Of a stretch of 64,000 bases of DNA, positions 34,812-42,976 are shown in pieces. The stretch is from Chloroflexota bacterium. Its GTDB lineage: Bacteria; Chloroflexota; Dormibacteria; Dormibacterales; Dormibacteraceae. The position numbers were made by a program, and so were the translations under genes. Positions within the stretch are counted from its first letter, which is position 1, and each line of letters begins with the position of its first letter. The stretch is taken from NCBI GenBank assembly GCA_005883575.1, contig VBFH01000023.1, positions 248,001 to 312,000 of the forward strand, written 5' to 3'. Below the pieces are notes generated by a model, which worked only from the letters and a program-made list of their open reading frames with translations, ran no database searches and was not told the origin of the DNA.

Positions 34812-35996
34812 GTGAGCAAGGGCGGCTTGTCCGCAGCGAGGCTGGCGCGCATGCACGACGTGCTAGCGGGCTACGTCGAGCGCGGCGAGCTGCCCGGCTT
34901 CGTCACGCTGGTCAGCCGGCGTGGAGAGGTCCACGTCGACGCCATCGGCTACGAGCGCGATGCGATCTTCCGCATCTCCTCGATGTCGAAGCCGGTGACG
35001 GCAGCGGCGGCGATGGTCCTGCTGGAGGAGGGCGTGATCCGGCTCGACGAACCCGTCGATGACTTTCTGCCTGAGCTGGCGAATCGCAAGGTGCTGCGCC
35101 AGATCGATTCCGAGGTCGACGACACGGTTCCGGCCCGCAGGCCGATCATGGTCCGCGACCTGCTGACGTTCACGCTCGGTGCCGGACTGATCTTTGCGAC
35201 GCCCGGCACCTACCCGATCCAGCACGCCATCGAAAGAGCCGGACTCGGGGACGGCCCGCCGGATCCATCCCGACAACCCCAACCTGACGACTGGATACGG
35301 CGGTTCGCCAGCCTGCCGCTGTTCTACCAGCCAGGCGACCGCTGGATGTACAACACCGGCTCCGAGGTGTTGAGCGTGCTGATCGCACGAGCATCAGGCC
35401 GGCCTCTGGACGACCTCATGCGTGAGCGCATCTTCGAGCCGCTTGGAATGCGCGACACCGGTTTCTGGGTGCCCGAAGACCGCATCGATCGGTTGGTCAC
35501 GAGCCACGCCGTCGAGCCGGCGAGCGGCAAGCTGCGTCTCTACGACGACGTCAGGGGCGGCAGCTGGAGCCGGCCTCCCGCGTTTCCCTCGGGCGCCGGG
35601 GGTCTGGTCTCGACCGTGGATGACTTCCTCGCCTTCGGCCAGATGATGCTCGACAAGGGCCTGCTCGACGGGAAGCGGATCCTGACCCGGCCGAGCGTCG
35701 CGACGATGACGACGGATCAGCTCACCGCGGAGCAGAAAGCGCGCACGCAGTGGCTTCCCGGATATTTCGATGCCCACGGCTGGGGCTTAGGGATGTCTGT
35801 CGTCACGCGCAGGGACGACATCGCGTCGACCGTCAGCAAATACGGCTGGGACGGCGGGATGGGCACGTCGTGGTACTCGGACCCGGCCGAGGAGATGGTG
35901 ACCATCCTGATGACGCAGGTGAACTGGACGTCGCCCAACCCACCAACCGTTTTCCGCGACTTCTGGACCCTCGCCTACGCTGCGATCGACGACTGA
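34812..35996 (+). CDS. Serine hydrolase, beta-lactamase class C / esterase family
   Basis: 394 residues from GTG 34812. Catalytic SxxK in ISSMSKPVTAAAA (Ser about 57), the Tyr-x-Asn motif in MYNTGSEVLSV, and a third-box-like YGWDGGMGTSW in place of KTG, as is common in EstB-type esterases. No signal peptide, so it acts in the cytoplasm or is exported by other means. More likely an esterase or D-aminopeptidase-like enzyme than a true beta-lactamase. Confidence 0.88.
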   Translation: MSKGGLSAARLARMHDVLAGYVERGELPGFVTLVSRRGEVHVDAIGYERDAIFRISSMSKPVTAAAAMVLLEEGVIRLDEPVDDFLPELANRKVLRQIDSEVDDTVPARRPIMVRDLLTFTLGAGLIFATPGTYPIQHAIERAGLGDGPPDPSRQPQPDDWIRRFASLPLFYQPGDRWMYNTGSEVLSVLIARASGRPLDDLMRERIFEPLGMRDTGFWVPEDRIDRLVTSHAVEPASGKLRLYDDVRGGSWSRPPAFPSGAGGLVSTVDDFLAFGQMMLDKGLLDGKRILTRPSVATMTTDQLTAEQKARTQWLPGYFDAHGWGLGMSVVTRRDDIASTVSKYGWDGGMGTSWYSDPAEEMVTILMTQVNWTSPNPPTVFRDFWTLAYAAIDD

Positions 35997-35999
35997 GCC

Positions 36000-37109
36000 C
36001 TACGGCACGACGATCCAGCGTTGCTGATCGGGCGCGGACAGCGCCGCGGCGAGCACGATTCTGTACCGCCCTGGACCGGTGATGAATGCCGTCATCTCGG
36101 CGCTCACCGGCCCGCCGTTCCGCGGCACTTCGCTGCCGTAATCCTGCAGCTGCATCTCGCGACCTTCCGCGTCAAAGACCCGTGGGCTGAACAGCCCCAG
36201 CAGCGCGTCCGGAGTCGCCGACGATTTGATCTCGCGTGTGATCGGACCGGAGATCGTCAGGTGCACCACCAGCGTCGCGTGCGACGCCGTTACGGAGGTG
36301 AATGTGTAGACGGCGCCGTCGGATTGCACGGGCTCCGGCAAGGCGATCGGGTGGGACGGTTCCGCAACGACGGTAGCGTGAAGATTCCAGTCGCCGTGGA
36401 CGGTTACCGTCTCAGGATCGAACGACGCTCCTGGGCCTAACGCCGCCCCCTTCCACATCGCCCAGAGGCCGGTCACGTGCAGCGTCAGCCTCGCGCCCAC
36501 CGCCGACGCGGGCCAGACGAGGGGTTGGAACTGGAGGGCGGTCGGGCCTCCCACGCCCCAACCCGCATAGCTGTGGCCGAACTGGTCGGTCAGGGTAACA
36601 TCGTCGTAACTAAGCCCCCAGTCGCCGGGATGCAGTCCGAACTGCTTTGGATCCCCGGTCAGACCCTTCCCGTCGATAGAGACAAACAGCACGGTGCGCA
36701 GTCCGTCCGCGTAAGCCGCAACCAGCTTCAGCGTGTGTCCCGCAGACGTGGATGAGTCGCCCACCAATGTGACGTCGGCGCCGCTCAATCCGACCGCCTG
36801 CAGATAACGTCCCGATATCGGCCCAATGCCAGGCGTGTCGGCCAGGATGCGTGCGTAGCGCGGGGCAAAGTACGCCCCGGTCGTGTTGACAAGAAGGATG
36901 ACGAGCAGCGCCCCCACGATTGCGGCCGCGACTGTCGCGAAACGTAGGCGCGGCGTCGAGCGCGCGCCTCGGCGGCCAACCTCGGCGAAGGCGAGATCGA
37001 ATCTCTCCAGCCGCAGCAGCGCCCGCTCGTCACTCGCCGTCAGCGAGGTGGCCGCGGGGAGAGCGCGAAGCCGCGACTCTATCTCTTCAACCGATGCAAC
37101 GGGCTTCAT
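36000..37109 (-). CDS. Membrane-anchored anti-sigma-type protein with DUF4179/DUF5643-like outer domain
   Basis: 369 residues from ATG 37109 (ATGA overlap with the sigma gene stop). A 50-residue cytoplasmic N-terminus (LTASDERALLRLERFDLAF), one membrane helix (about 56-75) and a large external beta-rich region. The order sigma then single-pass membrane protein, with translational coupling, is the classic ECF sigma/anti-sigma arrangement. The outer part (THTLKLVAAYADGLRTVLFV-like) resembles DUF4179-type domains by pattern only. Signal sensed unknown. Confidence 0.65.
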   Translation of the reverse strand: MKPVASVEEIESRLRALPAATSLTASDERALLRLERFDLAFAEVGRRGARSTPRLRFATVAAAIVGALLVILLVNTTGAYFAPRYARILADTPGIGPISGRYLQAVGLSGADVTLVGDSSTSAGHTLKLVAAYADGLRTVLFVSIDGKGLTGDPKQFGLHPGDWGLSYDDVTLTDQFGHSYAGWGVGGPTALQFQPLVWPASAVGARLTLHVTGLWAMWKGAALGPGASFDPETVTVHGDWNLHATVVAEPSHPIALPEPVQSDGAVYTFTSVTASHATLVVHLTISGPITREIKSSATPDALLGLFSPRVFDAEGREMQLQDYGSEVPRNGGPVSAEMTAFITGPGRYRIVLAAALSAPDQQRWIVVP

Positions 37110-37630
37110 CTCTCGATCTCCTCTGAACTCGCCTGCAGTCTTTGGCGCAGCGCCTCGCGGGCGCGAAGCAGCAGCTGTTTTGCGGCTGGTTCGCTGCAGC
37201 CGATGATTCGAGCGACGTCGCTGATGGCGAGGTCGTCGCAGTAGCGAAGCCACAACGCTGCACGCTGCCGGCTCGGCAGCTTGCGCATGGCGGCGACCAG
37301 GTACGGGTCCATCGAGCGGTCGATCGCGTCAGGGGCTGCCCTTTCCAGGCCCGTCGGCAGCGGCAGCCATTCCGGGACTCGACTTCGGCACTGCCGGTAG
37401 ACGATCGCTAGAAACCATCGCCGAAACTCGCCTTCCCGCGTCGACCTGTAGCGCCAGGCACGCAGTGCGGCGTCCTGAACGATGTCGCGCGCCTGGTCCG
37501 TCGTGCGACCGAGCTGGCGCGCGAGGAGGAACGCGGAGCGGGAGACAAGCCTGAAGTTCGCCTCGAACTCGCGACGTTCGTCGACGCTGCGGTCGTGCAG
37601 GCCCACGTCCACGGATGCAGCGGGCACCAT
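37106..37630 (-). CDS. ECF RNA polymerase sigma factor
   Basis: 174 residues from ATG 37630. Region 2 is reduced but visible (SAFLLARQLGRTTDQARDIVQDAALRAWRYR, in blocks; FRRWFLAIVYRQCRSR) and region 4 is clear (LPSRQRAALWLRYCDDLAISDVARIIGCSE, in blocks). Coupled to the membrane protein downstream, its likely anti-sigma. The longer frame upstream runs antisense over the aminotransferase gene region and is not real. Confidence 0.85.
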   Translation of the reverse strand: MVPAASVDVGLHDRSVDERREFEANFRLVSRSAFLLARQLGRTTDQARDIVQDAALRAWRYRSTREGEFRRWFLAIVYRQCRSRVPEWLPLPTGLERAAPDAIDRSMDPYLVAAMRKLPSRQRAALWLRYCDDLAISDVARIIGCSEPAAKQLLLRAREALRQRLQASSEEIER

Positions 37631-37647
37631 CCGACTGTTAGACCGAA

Positions 37648-38715
37648 CTATGCGCTGGAAGGTAACGCCCGAAGGAACCGAGTAAGCCGGTCGATGTCCG
37701 ACTCGTCGTTCCACCAACCGACCGAGGCGCGGAGCCAGCCGTCGGGCAGGTTGCGGATGATCACGCCGGACGCTTCCGCTCTCTTGACCAGCTCGATCGG
37801 ATCGCCCGGGACCCGAAACGAGACGAGCGTGCCTTGGCCGGCCTCGGTCCTGACCTCGAGTCCGGCCGCCAGCAGTGACTGGCGGCACGTGGCAACCATG
37901 CTTGCCCCGCGCTCGAATCCCCACTCGGGAAGGTCCTCCACGGCCGCAAGCAGTCCGGAGGTCATGCTTGCCGCCAGGTGCACCAGGCCAAGCCGGGACG
38001 CGTCCGTGCGCGACGAGGCCGCACCGCTCTGGATCTGCGGCCGCATTCGCTCGGGGTCCGCGACGTAGAGCGCGCCCGTGGTCTCTGGCCCCCCGAGCCA
38101 CTTCTGCCCGGAGACCGTGTACCAGTCGGCGACCGCGGCGTGGACGAGGATCGCCCCGACCGACTGGGCGCCGTCGACGAGCAGAGGCAGACCCGTGGCC
38201 TGCTTGATCTGGCCGAGCGGGAGCACATGACCGTTGAGCCACAGAACGTGCGAAAGCGCGATGAGTCGGGTCTGCGATGTGACCTCGTCGACGATCGCCC
38301 GCAGCGCTTCGCGGGCCGGCCGTTCCATGACTCGGGCCTGCTTGACCCGCGCGCCCGAGGCGAGCAAGGGCAACAGCAAACCGGGATGCTCGGCGTCGGT
38401 CGTGACGACCTCGTCCTCTGGGCTCAATCGGAGGCCGGTGATGACCAGGTTGCAGCCCTCGGTGGTCGAGGTCGTGAGCAAGACGTTCTCCGCCGGCACG
38501 CCGATCAAAGACCCGATGCGCTCACGAAGCCTGGTCTCGATCGCCGCGGCCGCCTCCCAATGGCCGGTAGCGCCGCGTCCTCGCTTCAGCGCCAGAAACT
38601 CGGCGGCCTGCATCGCCTCGACTGTTCTGCGCGACAGTGGGCCCGCCGAACCGGAGTTGAGATACGCGAACCTCTCGAAGACCGGGAAGTTTGACCGCGC
38701 TTCGGCGGGCGTCAT
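37648..38715 (-). CDS. Class V aminotransferase-fold PLP enzyme
   Basis: 355 residues from ATG 38715 (ATGA overlap with the cupin stop). Fold-type I class V pattern: FAYLNSGSAGPLSRR at the N-terminus, TTSTTEGCN, DAEHPGLLLPLL, LLVDGAQSVGAI with the PLP Asp, and the PLP Lys in TVSGQKWLGGPETTG. It resembles isopenicillin-N-epimerase-like and cysteine-desulfurase-like members. Kynureninase belongs to the same superfamily and the gene is downstream of tryptophan dioxygenase, but the length and N-terminus do not clearly match kynureninase. Confidence 0.85.
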   Translation of the reverse strand: MTPAEARSNFPVFERFAYLNSGSAGPLSRRTVEAMQAAEFLALKRGRGATGHWEAAAAIETRLRERIGSLIGVPAENVLLTTSTTEGCNLVITGLRLSPEDEVVTTDAEHPGLLLPLLASGARVKQARVMERPAREALRAIVDEVTSQTRLIALSHVLWLNGHVLPLGQIKQATGLPLLVDGAQSVGAILVHAAVADWYTVSGQKWLGGPETTGALYVADPERMRPQIQSGAASSRTDASRLGLVHLAASMTSGLLAAVEDLPEWGFERGASMVATCRQSLLAAGLEVRTEAGQGTLVSFRVPGDPIELVKRAEASGVIIRNLPDGWLRASVGWWNDESDIDRLTRFLRALPSSA

Positions 38716-39026
38716 GCTTCTGACGCGGGCTGGTGCGGAACGCCCTCCCGTTCGCCGAAGAAGATCGTGACCTCCTCATACGGGTCGCCGAGGTTGCGAG
38801 CCCGGTGCGGCCTGTTCGTCGGTTCGTCCCAGTCGACCTGGCCTGGATGCACATGGACCTGCTCGCGCCCGTCACCGTCCTGGTACTCGATCTCCAACAA
38901 CTCCCCGCTCAGGACCACGGTCACGCGGACGTACGGATCCACGTGCCACGGCAGGACCTCGGATGGCTCGAGCCGCAGGCGGTGCACCAGGGTGGTTCCG
39001 CGTTGGATCAGGATCTCTTCGGTCAA
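38712..39026 (-). CDS. Cupin-fold protein
   Basis: 104 residues if started at TTG 39026, which overlaps the stop of the preceding mini-gene as TTGA; GTG 39053 is an alternative. Single cupin barrel: LEPSEVLPWHVDPYVRVTVVLSG in blocks with one clear metal-type His, GELLEIEYQDGDGREQVHVHPGQV, and PHRARNLGDPYEEVTIFF. Ligand or reaction unknown. Because 3-hydroxyanthranilate dioxygenase is also a cupin, a role in tryptophan breakdown is conceivable, but the sequence does not prove it. Confidence 0.7.
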   Translation of the reverse strand: MTEEILIQRGTTLVHRLRLEPSEVLPWHVDPYVRVTVVLSGELLEIEYQDGDGREQVHVHPGQVDWDEPTNRPHRARNLGDPYEEVTIFFGEREGVPHQPASEA

Positions 39027-39208
39027 GCCGGTTTGCGAACGTAGAAGCGGCACGGTGGTGACTCGGCCGTGGTGTGGAAGTTCCAGTGCCGGCACCACGC
39101 CGTACCGTCGAATTTACGGCAGGACCCACAGGTGACGCGCGGCGCCTGAGCGCGCGCCTTCTTCATGTGGTGCTCTGGCCTTTCGCCCGGAAACAGCGGC
39201 TCCTTCAC
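39023..39208 (-). CDS. 61-residue Cys4 mini-protein
   Basis: Start GTG 39208 overlaps the tryptophan dioxygenase stop (GTGA); ATG 39166 would give 47 residues. Four cysteines, Cys27, Cys30, Cys39 and Cys53, lie in VTCGSCRKFDGTAWCRHWNF and SPPCRFYVRK, a zinc- or iron-sulphur-binding pattern (C-x2-C-x8-C-x13-C). Aromatic residues between the cysteines recall small HiPIP-like subunits of other enzymes, only as a loose likeness. It may be a helper of the flanking enzymes. Confidence 0.6.
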   Translation of the reverse strand: MKEPLFPGERPEHHMKKARAQAPRVTCGSCRKFDGTAWCRHWNFHTTAESPPCRFYVRKPA

Positions 39209-39951
39209 AGCTCCGAGCGCAGGTCCCACAATTCCGGGTAGAAGCGCTTGCCGAGCGTGCCCCGCAGGTACTGCGCGCCGCTGCTGCCGCCGGTCCCGGT
39301 CTTGCTGCCGATCTGCCGCTCGACCATCAGCACGTGACGCGAACGCCAGTGCGCGAATGCCTCGTCATGATCGAGCAACGCCTCGCACAGGTCGAAGAGG
39401 TCCCCGTGTCGCTCACGGTCGCGGAAGATCTCGAGAAGCGATGGCGCACCGCGCCTTTCGACCAGGGCGCGAAACGCGTCGTCGACAGACGGCTCCTCGA
39501 GGCGCTTGCGCAGACGGCTCATCTCCTCTGGACTTGCCTCGAGCCGCGCCACGTACTTAGGGTCTTTGAGCCCAGACAGAAACTCGATCTCCCGGAACTG
39601 CACCGACTGGAACCCGCTCGCCGGAGCGAGCTTGGAGCGAAAAGCGAGGAAGTCCTGGGGCGACATCGTCTCCAGGACCTCGATCTGCTCGATCAGCAGC
39701 TTCTCGATGACGTAGACCCGATGGAGGCGGTGCCGGGCGAAGAACACATCGTCTGCAGCGATGCCGTCGCGAGCCGCCTCCAGTTCGAAGAGGATGACCT
39801 TGAACCACAGCTCATAGACCTGGTGCGCGACGATGAACAGAAGCTCGTCATGCTCCTCGCTGAGCCGCTGCTGCAGCGCAAGGAGCTCCGGCACCCTGAG
39901 GTAGGTGCTATACGAGAGCTCGCGGCCCTCTTCGCCGAAGCGCCGGCTCAA
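39205..39951 (-). CDS. kynA: Tryptophan 2,3-dioxygenase
   Basis: 248 residues from TTG 39951, which overlaps the purH stop (TTGA). A heme enzyme that opens the tryptophan ring to N-formylkynurenine. Visible: STYLRVPELLALQQ, ELLFIVAHQVYELWFKVILFE in blocks (substrate and heme pocket), and the C-terminal heme/substrate block HWRSRHVLMVERQIGSK followed by TGTGGSSGAQYL. Length is slightly short but all core blocks are present. The frame is open further upstream only as antisense to purH. Confidence 0.92.
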   Translation of the reverse strand: MSRRFGEEGRELSYSTYLRVPELLALQQRLSEEHDELLFIVAHQVYELWFKVILFELEAARDGIAADDVFFARHRLHRVYVIEKLLIEQIEVLETMSPQDFLAFRSKLAPASGFQSVQFREIEFLSGLKDPKYVARLEASPEEMSRLRKRLEEPSVDDAFRALVERRGAPSLLEIFRDRERHGDLFDLCEALLDHDEAFAHWRSRHVLMVERQIGSKTGTGGSSGAQYLRGTLGKRFYPELWDLRSEL

Positions 39952-41474
39952 TGCTTGAAATGACGGCGGCCCGTCGTCACCATGGCGATCCCGGCGACGT
40001 CGGCCGCCGCGATCACGTCGGCGTCCTTCATCGAGCCGCCGGGCTGGATGACCGCCCTGACACCGGCTCGGATTCCAAGCTCGAGCCCATCGGGAAAGGG
40101 AAAGAATGCATCGGATGCCATCACCGCGCCGCGGGACCTTTCGCCAGCGCGCTGCACCGCAAGCTGCACCGCCTCGACGCGCGACATCTGCCCGGCGCCG
40201 ACACCCACCGCGGCGCCACCTTTGAACAGCACGATCGCGTTTGACTTGACGTGCTTGACCGCCGCCCACGCGAATCCGAGCTGCGCCCACTCCTCCTCGG
40301 TCGGCGCCCGCCGCGTGACGGTTTGGCATGAGGCACGATCGAAGCCGGCGCGGTCCCATTCCTGGACCAGGAACCCGCCGGGCACGGAACGCACGTCATA
40401 GTCGAACAGGCCTCCGGGGGAGGGCCGCGCCGCCAGCACGATCATGTTCTTGCGCCGGTTCAGAACGTCTTTCGCCTCGTCGAGCACCTCCGGTGCGATC
40501 ACCACGTGCGTCACGATCTGCACGATCTGCTCCGCCGTCGAACGGTCCAGCGGCCGGTTCACGCCCACGATGCCGCCAAACGCTGAGATCTTGTCGCATT
40601 CGTAGGCCAGCCGGTACGCGGTCGCGAGCTCATGCGCGACCGCGAGGCCGCAGGGGTTCATGTGCTTGACAATCGCGGCCGCGGGTTGGGCGTAGTCCAT
40701 CACGAGCTGGAACGCAGCCGATGCGTCCTGGAGGTTGTTGAACCCGGGAGCCTCACCCTGCACCTGCTCAGCCCCGCCGACGCCGCCGGGATCGGGACCG
40801 AGGCGATAGAACGCCGCCTGCTGATGCTCGTTCTCGCCGTACTTCAGCGGCTGCGCCAGCAAGCCGGTGAGCGAGATCTCCGGCGGAAAGCCATTGCCAC
40901 CCTGATGCCTCAGGTAGGCAGCGATCCACGCGTCGTACGCCGAGGTGTGGGCGAAAGCCTCCGCGGCGAGTCGACGCCGCGATTGCTCGTCGAGGGTGCC
41001 TTCGTTGAGTGCACCCAGAATCTCGGAGTAGCGCTGCGGCCGGACCACGACCACCACCGATTCGTGGTTCTTCGCCGCGGCGCGAATCATCGCCGGCCCG
41101 CCGATGTCGATTTGCTCGATCGCCTGCTCGAAAGTGACGCTGTCGCGCAAGACCGTGTCCACGAAGGGATAGAGGTTGCAGCACACGAGGTCGATCTCCC
41201 GCAGGCCATGTTGCTCGAGCGAGTGCATGTGCTCGCGGCGGTCGCGCCTTGCCAGGATGCCAGCGTGCACGCCAGGGTGAAGAGTCTTGATCCGGCCGTC
41301 CATCATCTCGGGAAAGCCGGTCAGGTCGCTGACCGGGCGCACATCGACGGCCGCGTCCTGGATCGCCTGGAGCGTGCTGCCGGTGGCGAAAAGCTCGTAG
41401 CCGAGGCGTTGCAGGCCGCGCGCGAAGGCCGCGAGCCCGGTTTTGTCGCTAACGGATAGAAGAGCTGCCGGCAA
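39948..41474 (-). CDS. purH: Bifunctional AICAR formyltransferase / IMP cyclohydrolase
   Basis: 508 residues from TTG 41474. It performs the last two steps to IMP. The N-domain (ALLSVSDKTGLAAFARGL, TLHPGVHAGIL, DLVCCNLYPF) is the MGS-like cyclohydrolase; the C-domain has LKYGENEHQQAAFYR, KHMNPCGLAVA, VKHVKSNAIV and ends SDAFFPFPDG ... TTGRRHFKH. It overlaps purN by 26 bases and ends in the TTGA that starts kynA. Confidence 0.96.
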   Translation of the reverse strand: MPAALLSVSDKTGLAAFARGLQRLGYELFATGSTLQAIQDAAVDVRPVSDLTGFPEMMDGRIKTLHPGVHAGILARRDRREHMHSLEQHGLREIDLVCCNLYPFVDTVLRDSVTFEQAIEQIDIGGPAMIRAAAKNHESVVVVVRPQRYSEILGALNEGTLDEQSRRRLAAEAFAHTSAYDAWIAAYLRHQGGNGFPPEISLTGLLAQPLKYGENEHQQAAFYRLGPDPGGVGGAEQVQGEAPGFNNLQDASAAFQLVMDYAQPAAAIVKHMNPCGLAVAHELATAYRLAYECDKISAFGGIVGVNRPLDRSTAEQIVQIVTHVVIAPEVLDEAKDVLNRRKNMIVLAARPSPGGLFDYDVRSVPGGFLVQEWDRAGFDRASCQTVTRRAPTEEEWAQLGFAWAAVKHVKSNAIVLFKGGAAVGVGAGQMSRVEAVQLAVQRAGERSRGAVMASDAFFPFPDGLELGIRAGVRAVIQPGGSMKDADVIAAADVAGIAMVTTGRRHFKH

Positions 41475-42021
41475 GTCGCGCCTCCATCAGCCGGATCCCC
41501 TGAGGAAGGATCCGGTACTCGGCCTCATGCACCCTCTGGCGAAGAGTTTCCACCGTATCGTCATCGAGGATCGGAACGGCCTCCTGCAGAAGGATGGGAC
41601 CGGCGTCGAGCTCGGCCGTGACGAGGTGCACGGTCGCGCCGGTGCGCTTTGCGCCGCCGGCAAGGGCCTGCTCGATGGCGTCCAAGCCGCCGGCGTACTC
41701 CGGCAGCAAGGATGGGTGGACGTTGAGGATGCGGTCCTCGAAGGCGTCGAGGAACGGCTGCGTGTGGATGCGGTCGTAACCCGCGTCGACGACAAGCTCC
41801 ACTGTCCGCTCAAAGAAGAAGTCGCGCATGGCGATGTCCCGATGCTCCGCGGAGTCGAATGCCTTCTGGGAGAGCTCTGCGACCGGAATGCCTCTTTCCC
41901 GCGCGAATGCGACCGCCGCGCACGAAGGACGGTTGGTCGCGACCGCGACAACATCGAACCCGCGCTCGACCAGGGTGCGCAAGTTGGTCCCCTCACCCGA
42001 GACGCAGACTCCCAGCCTCAG
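41449..42021 (-). CDS. purN: Phosphoribosylglycinamide formyltransferase
   Basis: 190 residues if started at CTG 42021. It formylates GAR with 10-formyl-THF. LGVCVSGEGTNLRTL is the conserved N-terminus (family SGxGSNLxAL); the catalytic block NVHPSLLPEYAG and the Asp of TAELDAGPILLQ are present. No ATG, GTG or TTG lies near the conserved start; CTG 42021 overlaps the purM stop as CTGA. A second CTG follows two codons later. The long frame upstream is antisense-like shadow of purM. Confidence 0.92.
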   Translation of the reverse strand: MRLGVCVSGEGTNLRTLVERGFDVVAVATNRPSCAAVAFARERGIPVAELSQKAFDSAEHRDIAMRDFFFERTVELVVDAGYDRIHTQPFLDAFEDRILNVHPSLLPEYAGGLDAIEQALAGGAKRTGATVHLVTAELDAGPILLQEAVPILDDDTVETLRQRVHEAEYRILPQGIRLMEARLAGSSSIR

Positions 42022-42971
42022 ATCAGCACCACGCGGTCCGGACCGGACTGGTGGACGACCTCGCCAACAGTCAGCGCCACCTCCGGCACGTCTTTCGGAT
42101 CCACGACCAGGACCATCCCGAGCCCCATATTGAACGTGCCCCACATCTCGTCGTCGGAGACGCGGCCGCGTTTGCGGATCTTGTCGAAGATCGCCGGCAC
42201 CTCCCACGCGCTTTTGTCCAGTTGCGCAGTGACGCCCTCAGGAAGGCAGCGCGGCAGGTTTCCAGTTATGCCGCCGCCGGTGATGTGCGCGGCGCCCTTC
42301 CACCGGATGCGCCGAAGGTCACTCAGGTAGGACATGTGCGGCGCCAGCAGCTCCCTCGCGAGCGTTCCGTCCAGCGGCACGCCGTCGAGGACCTTGCGCG
42401 CCAGCGAGTAGCCGTTTGTGTGCAGCCCGTTCGAAGGAAGTCCGACCAGCACGTCTCCGGCCTTGATCTTCGCGCGGTGGTCGCCTGGCTCGACGAGGCC
42501 GACGATGAAGCCCGCGAGGTCGTAGTCGCCGAGCGCATACATCCCCGGCATCTCGGCCGTCTCGCCGCCGAGCAGGGCGCAGCCGGCCTCACGGCAGGCG
42601 GCGGTCATCCCTTCGACGAGCTGGCCGAAGACCTCTGGGTCGAGCTTTCCGGTCGCGAAGTAATCGAGGAAGAAGAGCGGGCGCGCACCGGCGCATGCGA
42701 TGTCGTTGACGCAGTGGTTCACGATGTCGACACCGATGCCGCGGTGCATCCCTGCCGCGATGGCGACCTTGATCTTGGTGCCGACTCCATCGGCGCTGGC
42801 GGCGAGCCGGGCGCCGCTCGGGAGTGCGTACAGGCCGGCAAACGGACCCACGCCGGCCGCCACCTCCTTGCCCTGGGTGGCCGCTATCAACGGCTTGACG
42901 CGTTCGAGGGCGCGCTCATAGGCCTCGATGTCGACGCCGGCGGCGGCGTACGACAAGCCTTCCTGGGACAC
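42018..42971 (-). CDS. purM: Phosphoribosylaminoimidazole (AIR) synthase
   Basis: 317 residues from GTG 42971. It closes FGAM to AIR with ATP. Visible: LSYAAAGVDIEAYERAL, SADGVGTKIKVA, HCVNDIACAGARPLFFLDY, LGGETAEMPGMY, HTNGYSLARKV and AHITGGGITGNLPRCLP. Normal length. Five bases after the purF stop; CTGA overlap with purN. Confidence 0.96.
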   Translation of the reverse strand: MSQEGLSYAAAGVDIEAYERALERVKPLIAATQGKEVAAGVGPFAGLYALPSGARLAASADGVGTKIKVAIAAGMHRGIGVDIVNHCVNDIACAGARPLFFLDYFATGKLDPEVFGQLVEGMTAACREAGCALLGGETAEMPGMYALGDYDLAGFIVGLVEPGDHRAKIKAGDVLVGLPSNGLHTNGYSLARKVLDGVPLDGTLARELLAPHMSYLSDLRRIRWKGAAHITGGGITGNLPRCLPEGVTAQLDKSAWEVPAIFDKIRKRGRVSDDEMWGTFNMGLGMVLVVDPKDVPEVALTVGEVVHQSGPDRVVLI

Positions 42972-42976
42972 GGAGG

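Noticed and set aside
37648-38715. Naming the class V enzyme kynureninase
   Set aside because: The superfamily and neighbourhood fit, but the length and N-terminal motif are closer to epimerase- or desulfurase-like members.
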